Shown piece after piece: positions 1-6,477 of a stretch of DNA of 6,762 bases. Source of the stretch: Actinomycetota bacterium (GTDB lineage Bacteria > Actinomycetota > Acidimicrobiia > Actinomarinales > Actinomarinaceae). Position numbers and translations under genes: made by a program. The stretch spans positions 1 to 6,762 of the forward strand of contig JAQCEB010000037.1 of assembly GCA_027729925.1 (NCBI GenBank), read 5' to 3'. Under the pieces are notes generated by a model, which did no database searches, was not told the origin of the DNA, and worked only from the letters and a program-made list of their open reading frames with translations. The number at the start of each line of letters is the position of its first letter. Positions within the stretch are counted from its first letter, which is position 1.

Positions 1-413
1 AACTTTCCACCAATGCCTGCTTCGCAAATAAAGTAATCATCATTATTTAAGAGAAAAACTTTACAAGCAATTAAAAATAAAGATTCAAAATAACCCAAGT
101 TTAGACCTAACTCTTTTTCAAACTTTTTAACTTGTTTAAAAGCTTCTAAATAATTAAGTTGTGATGAAGACTCAATTCTTTCTTCTATATCAACAAGATG
201 TGGTGATATAAATTTAGTAGTTTTTATATTTTTTTTATTTAAGTAATTATAAATTATATTTGCAGTTGATGTTTTACCATTAGTTCCAACAATTGATATG
301 GTTTTATTTCTCAATATCTCCATCTCAGAGTTTATAAAAAATTGTTTTAATTTATTAGTATTTTTATTCTTTGATTGATTTATTTTTAAATCAAAATATG
401 TTTTAAAATCCAT
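1..413 (-). CDS. folC: FolC, folylpolyglutamate synthase / dihydrofolate synthase (5' part only)
   Basis: This is the first 137 codons of a Mur-ligase-type ATP-dependent enzyme that adds glutamate to (dihydro)folate or joins dihydropteroate to glutamate in the cytoplasm. The gene leaves the window at its left edge, so the C-terminal glutamate-binding domain is not seen. Visible motifs are the P-loop GTNGKTST (residues 43-50), the FolC signature SPHLVDIEERI (70-80) and the start of the E-x-G-x-GG motif EAGIGGK (131-137). The second and third favour FolC over MurC-F. The P-loop has Thr at the residue after Lys where FolC usually has Gly (GTNGKGS). The ATG shares one base with the valS stop codon (TAATG) and has no Shine-Dalgarno sequence, so translation probably depends on termination of valS. 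The leader before the P-loop (about 40 residues) is near normal length. valS-folC adjacency is common in Actinobacteria and Firmicutes. Whether the enzyme is mono- or bifunctional cannot be told. Confidence 0.9.
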   Translation of the reverse strand, partial: MDFKTYFDLKINQSKNKNTNKLKQFFINSEMEILRNKTISIVGTNGKTSTANIIYNYLNKKNIKTTKFISPHLVDIEERIESSSQLNYLEAFKQVKKFEKELGLNLGYFESLFLIACKVFLLNNDDYFICEAGIGGK

Positions 414-3001
414 TAATTTTTTAAATTATCTAGAGTTTTCTTAATTATATTAATTTCATCTGTTAAATTTTTTAGATTACTTTTTTCCTTTTCGATCAGC
501 TCTAATTTTGCATTATTGATAAATTTTTCATTTTGCAATCTTTGTTCAGAAATAAATTTAGATTTTTCTAACTCAATAATTTTTTTATTTAATCTCTTTA
601 ATTCAAATGAAATATCAATATATTCATCAGCATTAATTTCAAAGTTTATGTTCATTGATGAAAATGTAATTTTAGATTTGCTTTTAGAAATTTGTGAGTT
701 CAAAACTTTTACTTTTGCAATTTCTTCAAGCTGATTCAAAAACCAAGTTGGAAGCTCTTTTGATGAGAAAAATTCTAAATTTGTCTTATTATTTATTTTA
801 TAATTTGTTCTAAAATTTCTGACTTGTGAAATTAAATCTTTGAGTGCTTCAATTTCTTTGACGTTTTTAGTTTTAATATTTAACTCCTCTGGCCAAAAAT
901 CATCAATTAAATAAGAATTATTAAATGTCGACCATATTTCCTCAGTTAAATGTGGCATTGCAGGATTTAATAATTTTATGCTTTCTAAAAAAATTTTCTT
1001 TAGAACATACTTTGTTTCAATTGAATAATTTGAATTTTTGATTAAATTTTTTGCAAATTCAAAATACCAGTCAAATAGTTCAGACCATAAGAAGTTATAT
1101 AACAACTTATAGGCATCAGAAATTCTATAATTTTCTATACTTTCATTGAATTGGATTAATGTAGAATTAAAAGTTTCTATAATCCATAGATTTTCAGGAC
1201 ATAATATTTCCAATTCACTATCAGAATGTTTTTCATCTGTGTATAAGTGAACAAACTTAGCAGCATTCCAAACTTTGTTGCCAAATTTTTTAGAGGCTAA
1301 AGTCCATTCTTCATCAAAAGGTACATCTTGACCAGGATTCGCTTTTTCAATTAAAGAAAGCCTTAAAGCATCAGCACCATGCTTTTCTGAAAGTTCTAGT
1401 GGATCTAATGTATTTCCTAAACTTTTAGACATCTTTCTACCCTGTGAATCTCTTACTAGTCCATGGATTAAAATATTTCTGAATGGTATTTTTTCCATAG
1501 AGAACAAACCCATCATAATCATCCTTGCTACCCAAAAGAAAATTATGTCAAAACCAGTTACTAGTAAGGTAGTTGGATAAAATTCTTTCAAATCATTAGT
1601 TTCCTCTGGCCAACCTAAGGTGCTGAAAGGCCATAGAGCTGAAGAAAACCATGTGTCTAGAACATCTTCATCTTGATATAAAATTGTATTTTCATCAATA
1701 TTATGAGAGTTTCTAATTTCGGCTTCATTTAAGCCAACAAATATATTGCCTTCATTGTCATACCACGCAGGTATTCTATGACCCCACCATTGTTGTCTTG
1801 AAATACACCAATCTTGAATGTTGTACATCCATTCAAAATAAGTTTTTTCCCAATTTTTAGGAATAAATTTTATTTCTTCAGATTCAACAACTTTTATTGC
1901 GTTCTCAGCTAATAACTTAGTATTTACAAACCACTGTTCAGAAACCATAGGTTCTAAAATAGTTTTTGATCTATCTCCTCGAGGAATTTGAATATCATAG
2001 TCTTCAAAATTAGAGAGTTTGCCTTCCTCTTCCAACATTTGAATAATTATATCTCTAGCTTCAAACCGATCTAGGCCTCTTAGTTTTTCTGGGATGAAAT
2101 TTTTATTAACTATTTTTCCATCAAAATCAATACATTGTATACTTTCTAACCCATGACGATTACCTATATCGTAATCATTGAAATCGTGTGCTGGAGTAAT
2201 TTTTACGCATCCAGATCCAAAATCTTGATCAACATATTCATCAGCAATAATTTCCACTTCTCTATTGACTATTGGCACAATAGCTTTTTTTCCAATTAGC
2301 TTTACATATCTAGAATCATTGGGGTTAACTGCAATTGCAGTATCTCCTAATAAAGTTTCAGGTCGAGTCGTTGCGATTTCTATAAATTCGTCTTCAACTG
2401 AATATTTAATAGTCCAAATCATTCCTTTTTCGCTAGTTGAAGAAACTTCTAAATCAGAAACAGCAGATTTTAATTGAATATCCCAGTTCACCATCCTGTT
2501 TCCTTTATAAATTAAACCGTTGTTATAGAGATCGATAAAAACTTTTTTTACTGCTTCAGAAAGACCTTCATCCATTGTGAAACGCTCTCGTGTCCAATCG
2601 CAACTCATCCCTAAAGATTTCATTTGACTAGTAATTGTGTTTCCAGACTCCTCTTTCCACTCCCAAACTTTATTTAAAAAATTTTCTCTACCTAGGTCAT
2701 ATTTTGAAACACCATCGACTTCAAGATTCTTTTCAACTAAAAGTTGTGTGATAATTCCAGCATGATCTGTTCCTGGAAGCCAAAGTGTTTTATATCCTTG
2801 GAGTCTTTTAATTCTTGTAATTACATCAATTATTGAATGTTCTAGAGCATGACCCATATGAAGAGATCCAGTAACATTAGGAGGAGGTATTACAATAGAA
2901 AAAACTTTTTCAGCTTCTTTTGGTAAAAATTTATTTTTAGATATCCAAATTTCTTGCCATTTTTTTTCAATTTTTAATGGCTCGTAAGTTTCGTTTTGCA
3001 T
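413..3001 (-). CDS. valS: Valyl-tRNA synthetase (class Ia)
   Basis: This cytoplasmic enzyme charges tRNA-Val with valine using ATP and hydrolyses mischarged threonyl-tRNA in its CP1 editing domain. The 862-residue protein is complete and of normal family length. The Rossmann catalytic domain carries the HIGH-type motif HMGH (48-51) and GTDHAGI (77-83). The editing domain shows TTRPETLLGD (211-220) and the AHDFNDYD segment (271-278). WCISRQQWWG (398-407) follows, and the second catalytic motif KMSKS is intact at 523-527. The anticodon-binding helical domain follows, and the last 70 or so residues are a Lys/Glu-rich coiled coil, the usual ValS tRNA-binding arm. This arm distinguishes it from IleRS and LeuRS. 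The start is chosen because Y6-EPLKIEKKW matches the usual N-terminus. It lies 9 bases after the clpX stop with no Shine-Dalgarno sequence in between, so coupling to clpX translation is likely. Its stop overlaps the folC start by one base. Confidence 0.98.
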   Translation of the reverse strand: MQNETYEPLKIEKKWQEIWISKNKFLPKEAEKVFSIVIPPPNVTGSLHMGHALEHSIIDVITRIKRLQGYKTLWLPGTDHAGIITQLLVEKNLEVDGVSKYDLGRENFLNKVWEWKEESGNTITSQMKSLGMSCDWTRERFTMDEGLSEAVKKVFIDLYNNGLIYKGNRMVNWDIQLKSAVSDLEVSSTSEKGMIWTIKYSVEDEFIEIATTRPETLLGDTAIAVNPNDSRYVKLIGKKAIVPIVNREVEIIADEYVDQDFGSGCVKITPAHDFNDYDIGNRHGLESIQCIDFDGKIVNKNFIPEKLRGLDRFEARDIIIQMLEEEGKLSNFEDYDIQIPRGDRSKTILEPMVSEQWFVNTKLLAENAIKVVESEEIKFIPKNWEKTYFEWMYNIQDWCISRQQWWGHRIPAWYDNEGNIFVGLNEAEIRNSHNIDENTILYQDEDVLDTWFSSALWPFSTLGWPEETNDLKEFYPTTLLVTGFDIIFFWVARMIMMGLFSMEKIPFRNILIHGLVRDSQGRKMSKSLGNTLDPLELSEKHGADALRLSLIEKANPGQDVPFDEEWTLASKKFGNKVWNAAKFVHLYTDEKHSDSELEILCPENLWIIETFNSTLIQFNESIENYRISDAYKLLYNFLWSELFDWYFEFAKNLIKNSNYSIETKYVLKKIFLESIKLLNPAMPHLTEEIWSTFNNSYLIDDFWPEELNIKTKNVKEIEALKDLISQVRNFRTNYKINNKTNLEFFSSKELPTWFLNQLEEIAKVKVLNSQISKSKSKITFSSMNINFEINADEYIDISFELKRLNKKIIELEKSKFISEQRLQNEKFINNAKLELIEKEKSNLKNLTDEINIIKKTLDNLKN

Positions 3002-3010
3002 AATTATATT

Positions 3011-4267
3011 TTATGCAGTTTTGTCGTCTTTTGATTCCTTCAATACCATTTTTGGTGGTATATCGTTTTTGACATTTTCTTCATCTATAATAATTTTTGT
3101 TATATCTTTACGTGATGGTGCTTCAAACATTTCATCTAATAATATTTTTTCTAGGATAGATCTTAAACCTCTTGCACCTGTTTTTCTTTCAAGAGCTAAA
3201 TCAGCCATTGCATCAAGTGCATCATCAGTAAAAATTAAATCAATATTATCTAATTCAAACATTTTTTGAAATTGTTTAACAATAGCATTTTTAGGTTTTG
3301 TTAAAATTTCAACTAACGCTTCCTTATCTAGCTCATCAACATTTGTTGTTATTGGTAATCTGCCAATAAACTCAGGTATTAGTCCAAATCTAATTAAGTC
3401 TTTTGGTTCTACAAATTTAAATAACTCTTCCTTTTTAATATCGTGTTTGTTGTTCATATCTGTTTTGAAACCTATAGTATTTTCACCTAGTCTTTTACTT
3501 ATTATTTTTTCTAATCCATCAAATGCTCCACCAACAATAAAGAGAATATTTGAAGTGTCGATTTGCAAATACTCTTGCTGAGGATGTTTTCTACCACCTT
3601 GCGGAGGGACTTGTGCTGTTGTGCCTTCTAAAATTTTTAATAATGCCTGCTGAACTCCTTCTCCTGAGACATCTCTTGTAATTGAAGGATTATCTGATTT
3701 TCTAGTAATTTTGTCAATTTCATCAATATAGATAATTCCTGTTTCGGCACGTTTAATATCAAAATCTGCTGCTTGGATCAAAGAGAGAAGAATGTTTTCA
3801 ACATCTTCACCAACATAACCTGCTTCAGTTAACGTTGTTGCATCTGCAATTGCAAAAGGAACATTTAAAGTTTTTGCAAGTGTTTGAGCTAGAAGTGTCT
3901 TTCCGCTTCCAGTTGGACCTAGTAGTAAGACGTTGGACTTTTCGATTTCAAGGTCATTTTGAATTGTGTCACCTTTATAAATTCTTTTGTAGTGATTATA
4001 AACAGCAACTGACAATGTTTTTTTTGCTTCATCCTGTCCAATCACATATTGATTTAAAGCTTGGTTTATTTCTTTAGGAAGGGGTAGATATTCCTGTGGA
4101 GAGGTCTCAAGCTTCTCAACTTTTTCTTCATCTATAATTTCAATACATAACTCTATGCACTCATCACAAATATATACGCCCGGACCAGCAATTAATTTAA
4201 TGACTTGTTTTTGTGATTTTCCACAAAAACTGCACTTTAATGATTGTGTTGATTCTTTATTAGCCAT
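3011..4267 (-). CDS. clpX: ClpX, AAA+ unfoldase subunit of the ClpXP protease
   Basis: ClpX is a hexameric ATPase that recognises tagged or damaged proteins, unfolds them and feeds them into ClpP. The 418-residue protein is complete. The N-terminal zinc-binding domain has four cysteines (C12, C15, C34, C37) for substrate and adaptor docking. The AAA+ module has Walker A GPTGSGKT (117-124), the pore loop GYVG (150-153), Walker B IIYIDEID (178-185), the RKH pore loop (226-228), the arginine finger in IGRLP (R303) and sensor 2 GAR (364-366). The IGF tripeptide that docks ClpX onto ClpP is intact at 265-267, so it should work with the ClpP encoded just upstream. A modest ribosome binding site (AGGG, minus-strand bases 4279-4276) sits 8 bases before the ATG. 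The gene follows clpP after 24 bases and precedes valS by 9, consistent with one operon. Nothing is truncated or missing. Confidence 0.98.
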   Translation of the reverse strand: MANKESTQSLKCSFCGKSQKQVIKLIAGPGVYICDECIELCIEIIDEEKVEKLETSPQEYLPLPKEINQALNQYVIGQDEAKKTLSVAVYNHYKRIYKGDTIQNDLEIEKSNVLLLGPTGSGKTLLAQTLAKTLNVPFAIADATTLTEAGYVGEDVENILLSLIQAADFDIKRAETGIIYIDEIDKITRKSDNPSITRDVSGEGVQQALLKILEGTTAQVPPQGGRKHPQQEYLQIDTSNILFIVGGAFDGLEKIISKRLGENTIGFKTDMNNKHDIKKEELFKFVEPKDLIRFGLIPEFIGRLPITTNVDELDKEALVEILTKPKNAIVKQFQKMFELDNIDLIFTDDALDAMADLALERKTGARGLRSILEKILLDEMFEAPSRKDITKIIIDEENVKNDIPPKMVLKESKDDKTA

Positions 4268-4291
4268 TTAGTCTACCCTGTTGCTTATTTT

Positions 4292-4909
4292 TTATTTTTT
4301 TTCGGCTAACTCCCTCTGAATTAGCACTTCATCTACTATACCGTATTCTTTGGCTTCATGCGCGGTCATCCAAAAATCTCTATCTGTATCTTTTGTAACC
4401 TTTTCAACATCTTGACCAGTAAAATCAGCTAAAAGTCCATTAAGCTGGGTTCTCATCGAAACAATTAGTTCAAAATTACGCTCCATATCAGCTACAGTTC
4501 CTTCCATACCGCCTGATGGTTGGTGTAACATTATACGAGCGTTAGGTAAACTATATCTCTTACCTTTTGCTCCACCAGCTAAGATAACAGATGCAGCAGA
4601 GGCTGCTAATCCCATACAAACTGTTGAAATATTTGGTTTTATATAATTCATTGTGTCGTAAATTGTAAATAATGATGTTATAGAACCGCCAGGTGAGTTT
4701 ATATACATAAATATATCTTTATCAGGATCTTCTGATTCCAAATGTAATAACTGTGCCATTATTGAATTAGCTACACCATCATCAATTGGTGTACCAAGAA
4801 AAATTATTCTATCTTTCAAAAGCCTTGAATAAATATCAAAAGCTCTCTCCCCTCTGTTTGTATTTTCAATAACAGTAGGAATTATGTAGTTTGAAGGCAT
4901 ATTTTCCAT
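4292..4909 (-). CDS. clpP: ClpP, serine protease subunit of ClpXP (ClpP2-like)
   Basis: ClpP forms the barrel-shaped peptidase that degrades chains threaded in by ClpX. The 205-residue protein has the complete catalytic triad: S104 in AASAAS, H129 in MLHQP, and D178 in KDTDRD. These positions follow the residue spacing of the E. coli enzyme (S97, H122, D171). NSPGG at 71-75 provides the oxyanion-hole loop. The short N-terminal stretch before YIIPTVIE is probably removed as a propeptide (family knowledge). The segments AASAA and VCMGLAAS recall actinobacterial ClpP2, whereas GGMEG after the His lacks the ClpP2 insertion and looks like ordinary ClpP. Only one clpP is present here, although Actinobacteria generally have two adjacent copies. 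The gene starts one base after the tig stop, with its ribosome binding site inside tig. A second in-frame ATG (codon 4) exists, but the ribosome binding site spacing favours the first. Confidence 0.97.
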   Translation of the reverse strand: MENMPSNYIIPTVIENTNRGERAFDIYSRLLKDRIIFLGTPIDDGVANSIMAQLLHLESEDPDKDIFMYINSPGGSITSLFTIYDTMNYIKPNISTVCMGLAASAASVILAGGAKGKRYSLPNARIMLHQPSGGMEGTVADMERNFELIVSMRTQLNGLLADFTGQDVEKVTKDTDRDFWMTAHEAKEYGIVDEVLIQRELAEKK

Positions 4910-4910
4910 T

Positions 4911-6227
4911 TTACTCTTCCTCTCTTAGTGCGTCTTCTTGATTGTACACATCTTGTAGGTATACTTTTTCACCATTTTTATCGACAGACACTCCTTGTTT
5001 AAGAACATGCAACATGGCTTTATTTCTTAAAGACTCTGCTTCTAAATTTAATCTATGTGTCGTGTCTTCTAAATTATCTTCATTATTATGAGTAGCCATA
5101 TGTTCATCTATATAGCTAATTTCTTTTGAATCTAATTCAATTTTTTCTTCTTCAATAACTTTATCTAAAATTACAACCATTGAAAGATTTCTGGTAGCTT
5201 GATTCTTTAAATCATTTTGCAAGGTTTCTTCAGTAAGTCCTGTAATTTGTAAATAGTCTTCAAGCTTAATTTTGCTTTGTTTAAGCTCATTCATGAAATT
5301 TTGAAGAATACTATCCATTTCAGCAATTACTAATTGCTCTGGTAATTCAAGTTTTGATTCTTCAATAAGTTTTGAAGTTAGTAGTCCTTGGTATTGATTT
5401 GCTACTTGTCTTTTTTTAACATTTTCAATATTTTTCTTTAATTCTTTATTCAATTCTTCAACAGTATCGAATTCAGTAACTGAAGATATCCATTCATCAT
5501 TTAATTCTGGTTGGACTTTTTCTTTCACTTCCTTTACAAGAACAGAAATTTCAACATTTGATTTATTAATAGTAAGTAAATCATCTGTAAATTTAATAAT
5601 TGCACCAGTAGAAACTCCCTCAAGTTTATTATCTAAATTTTTAGTTAAAGTATTACTTCCTAATTCGTAAAGATAATCTTGATAAGAAAATTCACTAATT
5701 TCATTATTATTTTCAGATGCACTTATGTTTATTAATAAGTAATCTCCTATTTTTGAAGGTCTTTCAACTTTACTTACATCACCAAATTGATGTTTAATTC
5801 TTTCTATCTGCTCATTTATCTCTTCATCAGTAGGGGTTATTGATTCAACCTCTATTGTTTGAGCTAATTTAGGTAATTTTTTAAGTTTTGGCCACAGAGT
5901 AACTAAAACTTCAACGCTAAAAGATTTTTTTTCTTTTTTAACTTCTTTCACAACAGGTCTAGTAGCAGGATTTAATTCTTCTTTTTTTAAAATTTCAAAT
6001 ATAGTTTCTGGGAGTTGAAGATCTAATGCCTCTTCGGTAATATAATCTTCACCAACTTCTCTAATTACAATATTTTTTGGTATTTTTCCTGGTCTAAAAC
6101 CTTTTACCTTTAATGACTTTGATATTTTATTTATCGCTTCATTTTTTTTAGTTTCTAAGTCTTCAAACTTAATATTGATATCTATTAAATTTTCAAATTC
6201 AGAATTCTTTTTTAATTTATAATTCAT
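4911..6227 (-). CDS. tig: Trigger factor, ribosome-associated chaperone
   Basis: Trigger factor binds the ribosome exit tunnel (protein L23) and shelters emerging chains; it also has a peptidyl-prolyl isomerase domain. The 438-residue protein is of normal length. The ribosome-binding domain (about 1-112) carries the signature GFRPGKIP at 43-50. The isomerase domain (about 155-235) begins near IGDYLLINIS and is short: in place of the usual FIPGFE segment it has NTLTKNLDNKLEG, a divergence also seen in actinobacterial trigger factors, so isomerase activity may be weak (inference). The long helical C-terminal arms occupy about 240-420, and the tail is acidic (ending REEE). PELNDEW followed by a TEFDTVEEL stretch is typical of Actinobacteria as I recall them. 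The gene heads the protein-coding part of the operon, 16 bases after tRNA-His. Its AGGAG lies only 3 bases before the ATG. Confidence 0.96.
   Translation of the reverse strand: MNYKLKKNSEFENLIDINIKFEDLETKKNEAINKISKSLKVKGFRPGKIPKNIVIREVGEDYITEEALDLQLPETIFEILKKEELNPATRPVVKEVKKEKKSFSVEVLVTLWPKLKKLPKLAQTIEVESITPTDEEINEQIERIKHQFGDVSKVERPSKIGDYLLINISASENNNEISEFSYQDYLYELGSNTLTKNLDNKLEGVSTGAIIKFTDDLLTINKSNVEISVLVKEVKEKVQPELNDEWISSVTEFDTVEELNKELKKNIENVKKRQVANQYQGLLTSKLIEESKLELPEQLVIAEMDSILQNFMNELKQSKIKLEDYLQITGLTEETLQNDLKNQATRNLSMVVILDKVIEEEKIELDSKEISYIDEHMATHNNEDNLEDTTHRLNLEAESLRNKAMLHVLKQGVSVDKNGEKVYLQDVYNQEDALREEE
4918..4923 (-). promoter_or_regulatory. Ribosome binding site of clpP inside the end of tig
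   Basis: The minus strand reads AGAGGA within the last codons of tig, 8 bases before the first clpP ATG. The next in-frame ATG (codon 4) would be 17 bases away, so this site supports the upstream start. The tig stop and the clpP start are separated by a single base, which favours coupled translation. Confidence 0.65.
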
Positions 6228-6230
6228 ATA

Positions 6231-6235
6231 CTCCT
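6231..6235 (-). promoter_or_regulatory. Ribosome binding site of tig, unusually close to the start codon
   Basis: The minus strand reads AGGAG, then TAT, then ATG. The spacer of 3 bases is shorter than the usual 5-9. No other ATG or GTG start gives a better fit to the trigger factor N-terminus. The site also lies within 16 bases of the 3' end of tRNA-His, so the tRNA must be cut off the transcript very near the ribosome landing site. Confidence 0.6.
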
Positions 6236-6243
6236 AATTCTAG

Positions 6244-6318
6244 GGTGACCGACGGGATTCGAACCCGCGACCTCCTGGACCACAACCAGGCGCTCTAACC
6301 AACTGAGCTACGGTCACC
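6244..6318 (-). tRNA. tRNA-His (GUG)
   Basis: A full cloverleaf is present. The acceptor GTGACCG pairs with CGGTCAC, the D stem is GCTC/GAGC, and the anticodon stem CCTGG/CCAGG holds the loop TTGTGGT. The anticodon GTG is at 6283-6281. The T arm has stem GCGGG/CCCGT and loop TTCGAAT. The discriminator is C73 (base 6244), and base 6318 supplies a genome-encoded G-1 opposite it, the pair that marks histidine tRNA for HisRS. The histidine-specific G-1 is therefore encoded here and need not be added enzymatically. No 3' CCA is encoded (the bases after C73 read CTA), so CCA must be added. It is the last tRNA of the array and lies 16 bases before tig. Confidence 0.97.
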
Positions 6319-6322
6319 ACAG

Positions 6323-6396
6323 CGCTCTCGGTAGGACTCGAACCTACAACCTACAGATTAGAAGTCTGTTGCTCTATCCATTTGAGCTACGAGAGC
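6323..6396 (-). tRNA. tRNA-Arg (UCU)
   Basis: This is a 74-base cloverleaf. The acceptor GCTCTCG pairs perfectly with CGAGAGC. The D stem is GCTC/GAGC, and the anticodon stem ACAGA/TCTGT holds the loop CTTCTAA. The anticodon TCT is at 6362-6360 and reads AGA, the favoured arginine codon in an AT-rich genome. The T stem is GTAGG/CCTAC with loop TTCGAGT. The discriminator is G73 and no CCA is encoded. It is separated from tRNA-His by 4 bases and from tRNA-Gly by 6, so it must be cut out of a common precursor. Confidence 0.97.
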
Positions 6397-6402
6397 TTAA
6401 TG

Positions 6403-6476
6403 TGGAGCGGGTGAAGGGAATCGAACCCTCATAGCCAGCTTGGAAGGCTGGAGCTTTGCCATTAAGCTACACCGTA
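6403..6476 (-). tRNA. tRNA-Gly (UCC) with mispaired acceptor positions 1-3
   Basis: The body is canonical. The D stem is GCTT/AAGC with GG in the loop. The anticodon stem CCAGC/GCTGG holds the loop CTTCCAA, with anticodon TCC reading GGA. The T stem is GAGGG/CCCTT with loop TTCGATT. The discriminator is T73, as expected for bacterial glycine tRNA, and it is followed by an encoded CCA (6405-6403), unlike the other complete tRNAs here. The 3' acceptor strand CACCCGC is the standard glycine sequence, but the 5' strand in register is TACGGTG instead of GCGGGTG. Positions 4-7 pair, while 1-3 give U·C, A·G and C·C mismatches. Only one base (6477) separates it from the end of tRNA-Pro. It may be repaired by 5' editing, be non-functional, or contain a sequence error. 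The coordinates include CCA; the nominal 5' end is inferred from register. Confidence 0.85.
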
Positions 6477-6477
6477 G

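Noticed and set aside
516..734. Plus-strand open frame of 72 codons
   Set aside because: It is antisense to the coiled-coil end of valS, has a composition dictated by Lys/Glu codons on the other strand, and resembles no known protein.
2265..2477. Plus-strand open frame of 70 codons
   Set aside because: It lies wholly antisense to the conserved editing domain of valS and has no ribosome binding site or recognisable motif.
3003..3008. TATAAT on the minus strand just before valS as a promoter for leaderless valS
   Set aside because: Only one base separates the hexamer from the ATG, so transcription would start inside the gene. The sequence is explained by AT richness.
3021..3269. Plus-strand open frame of 82 codons
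   Set aside because: It is antisense to the 3' part of clpX, and its Ser-rich sequence reflects the opposite strand.
3835..4077. Plus-strand open frame of 80 codons
   Set aside because: It is antisense to the clpX Walker A region, whose protein sequence is fully conserved on the minus strand.
4285..4303. T-rich run at the end of clpP as a possible terminator
   Set aside because: On the minus (transcribed) strand it reads as A runs, and there is no GC-rich hairpin before it, so it cannot act as an intrinsic terminator for this operon.
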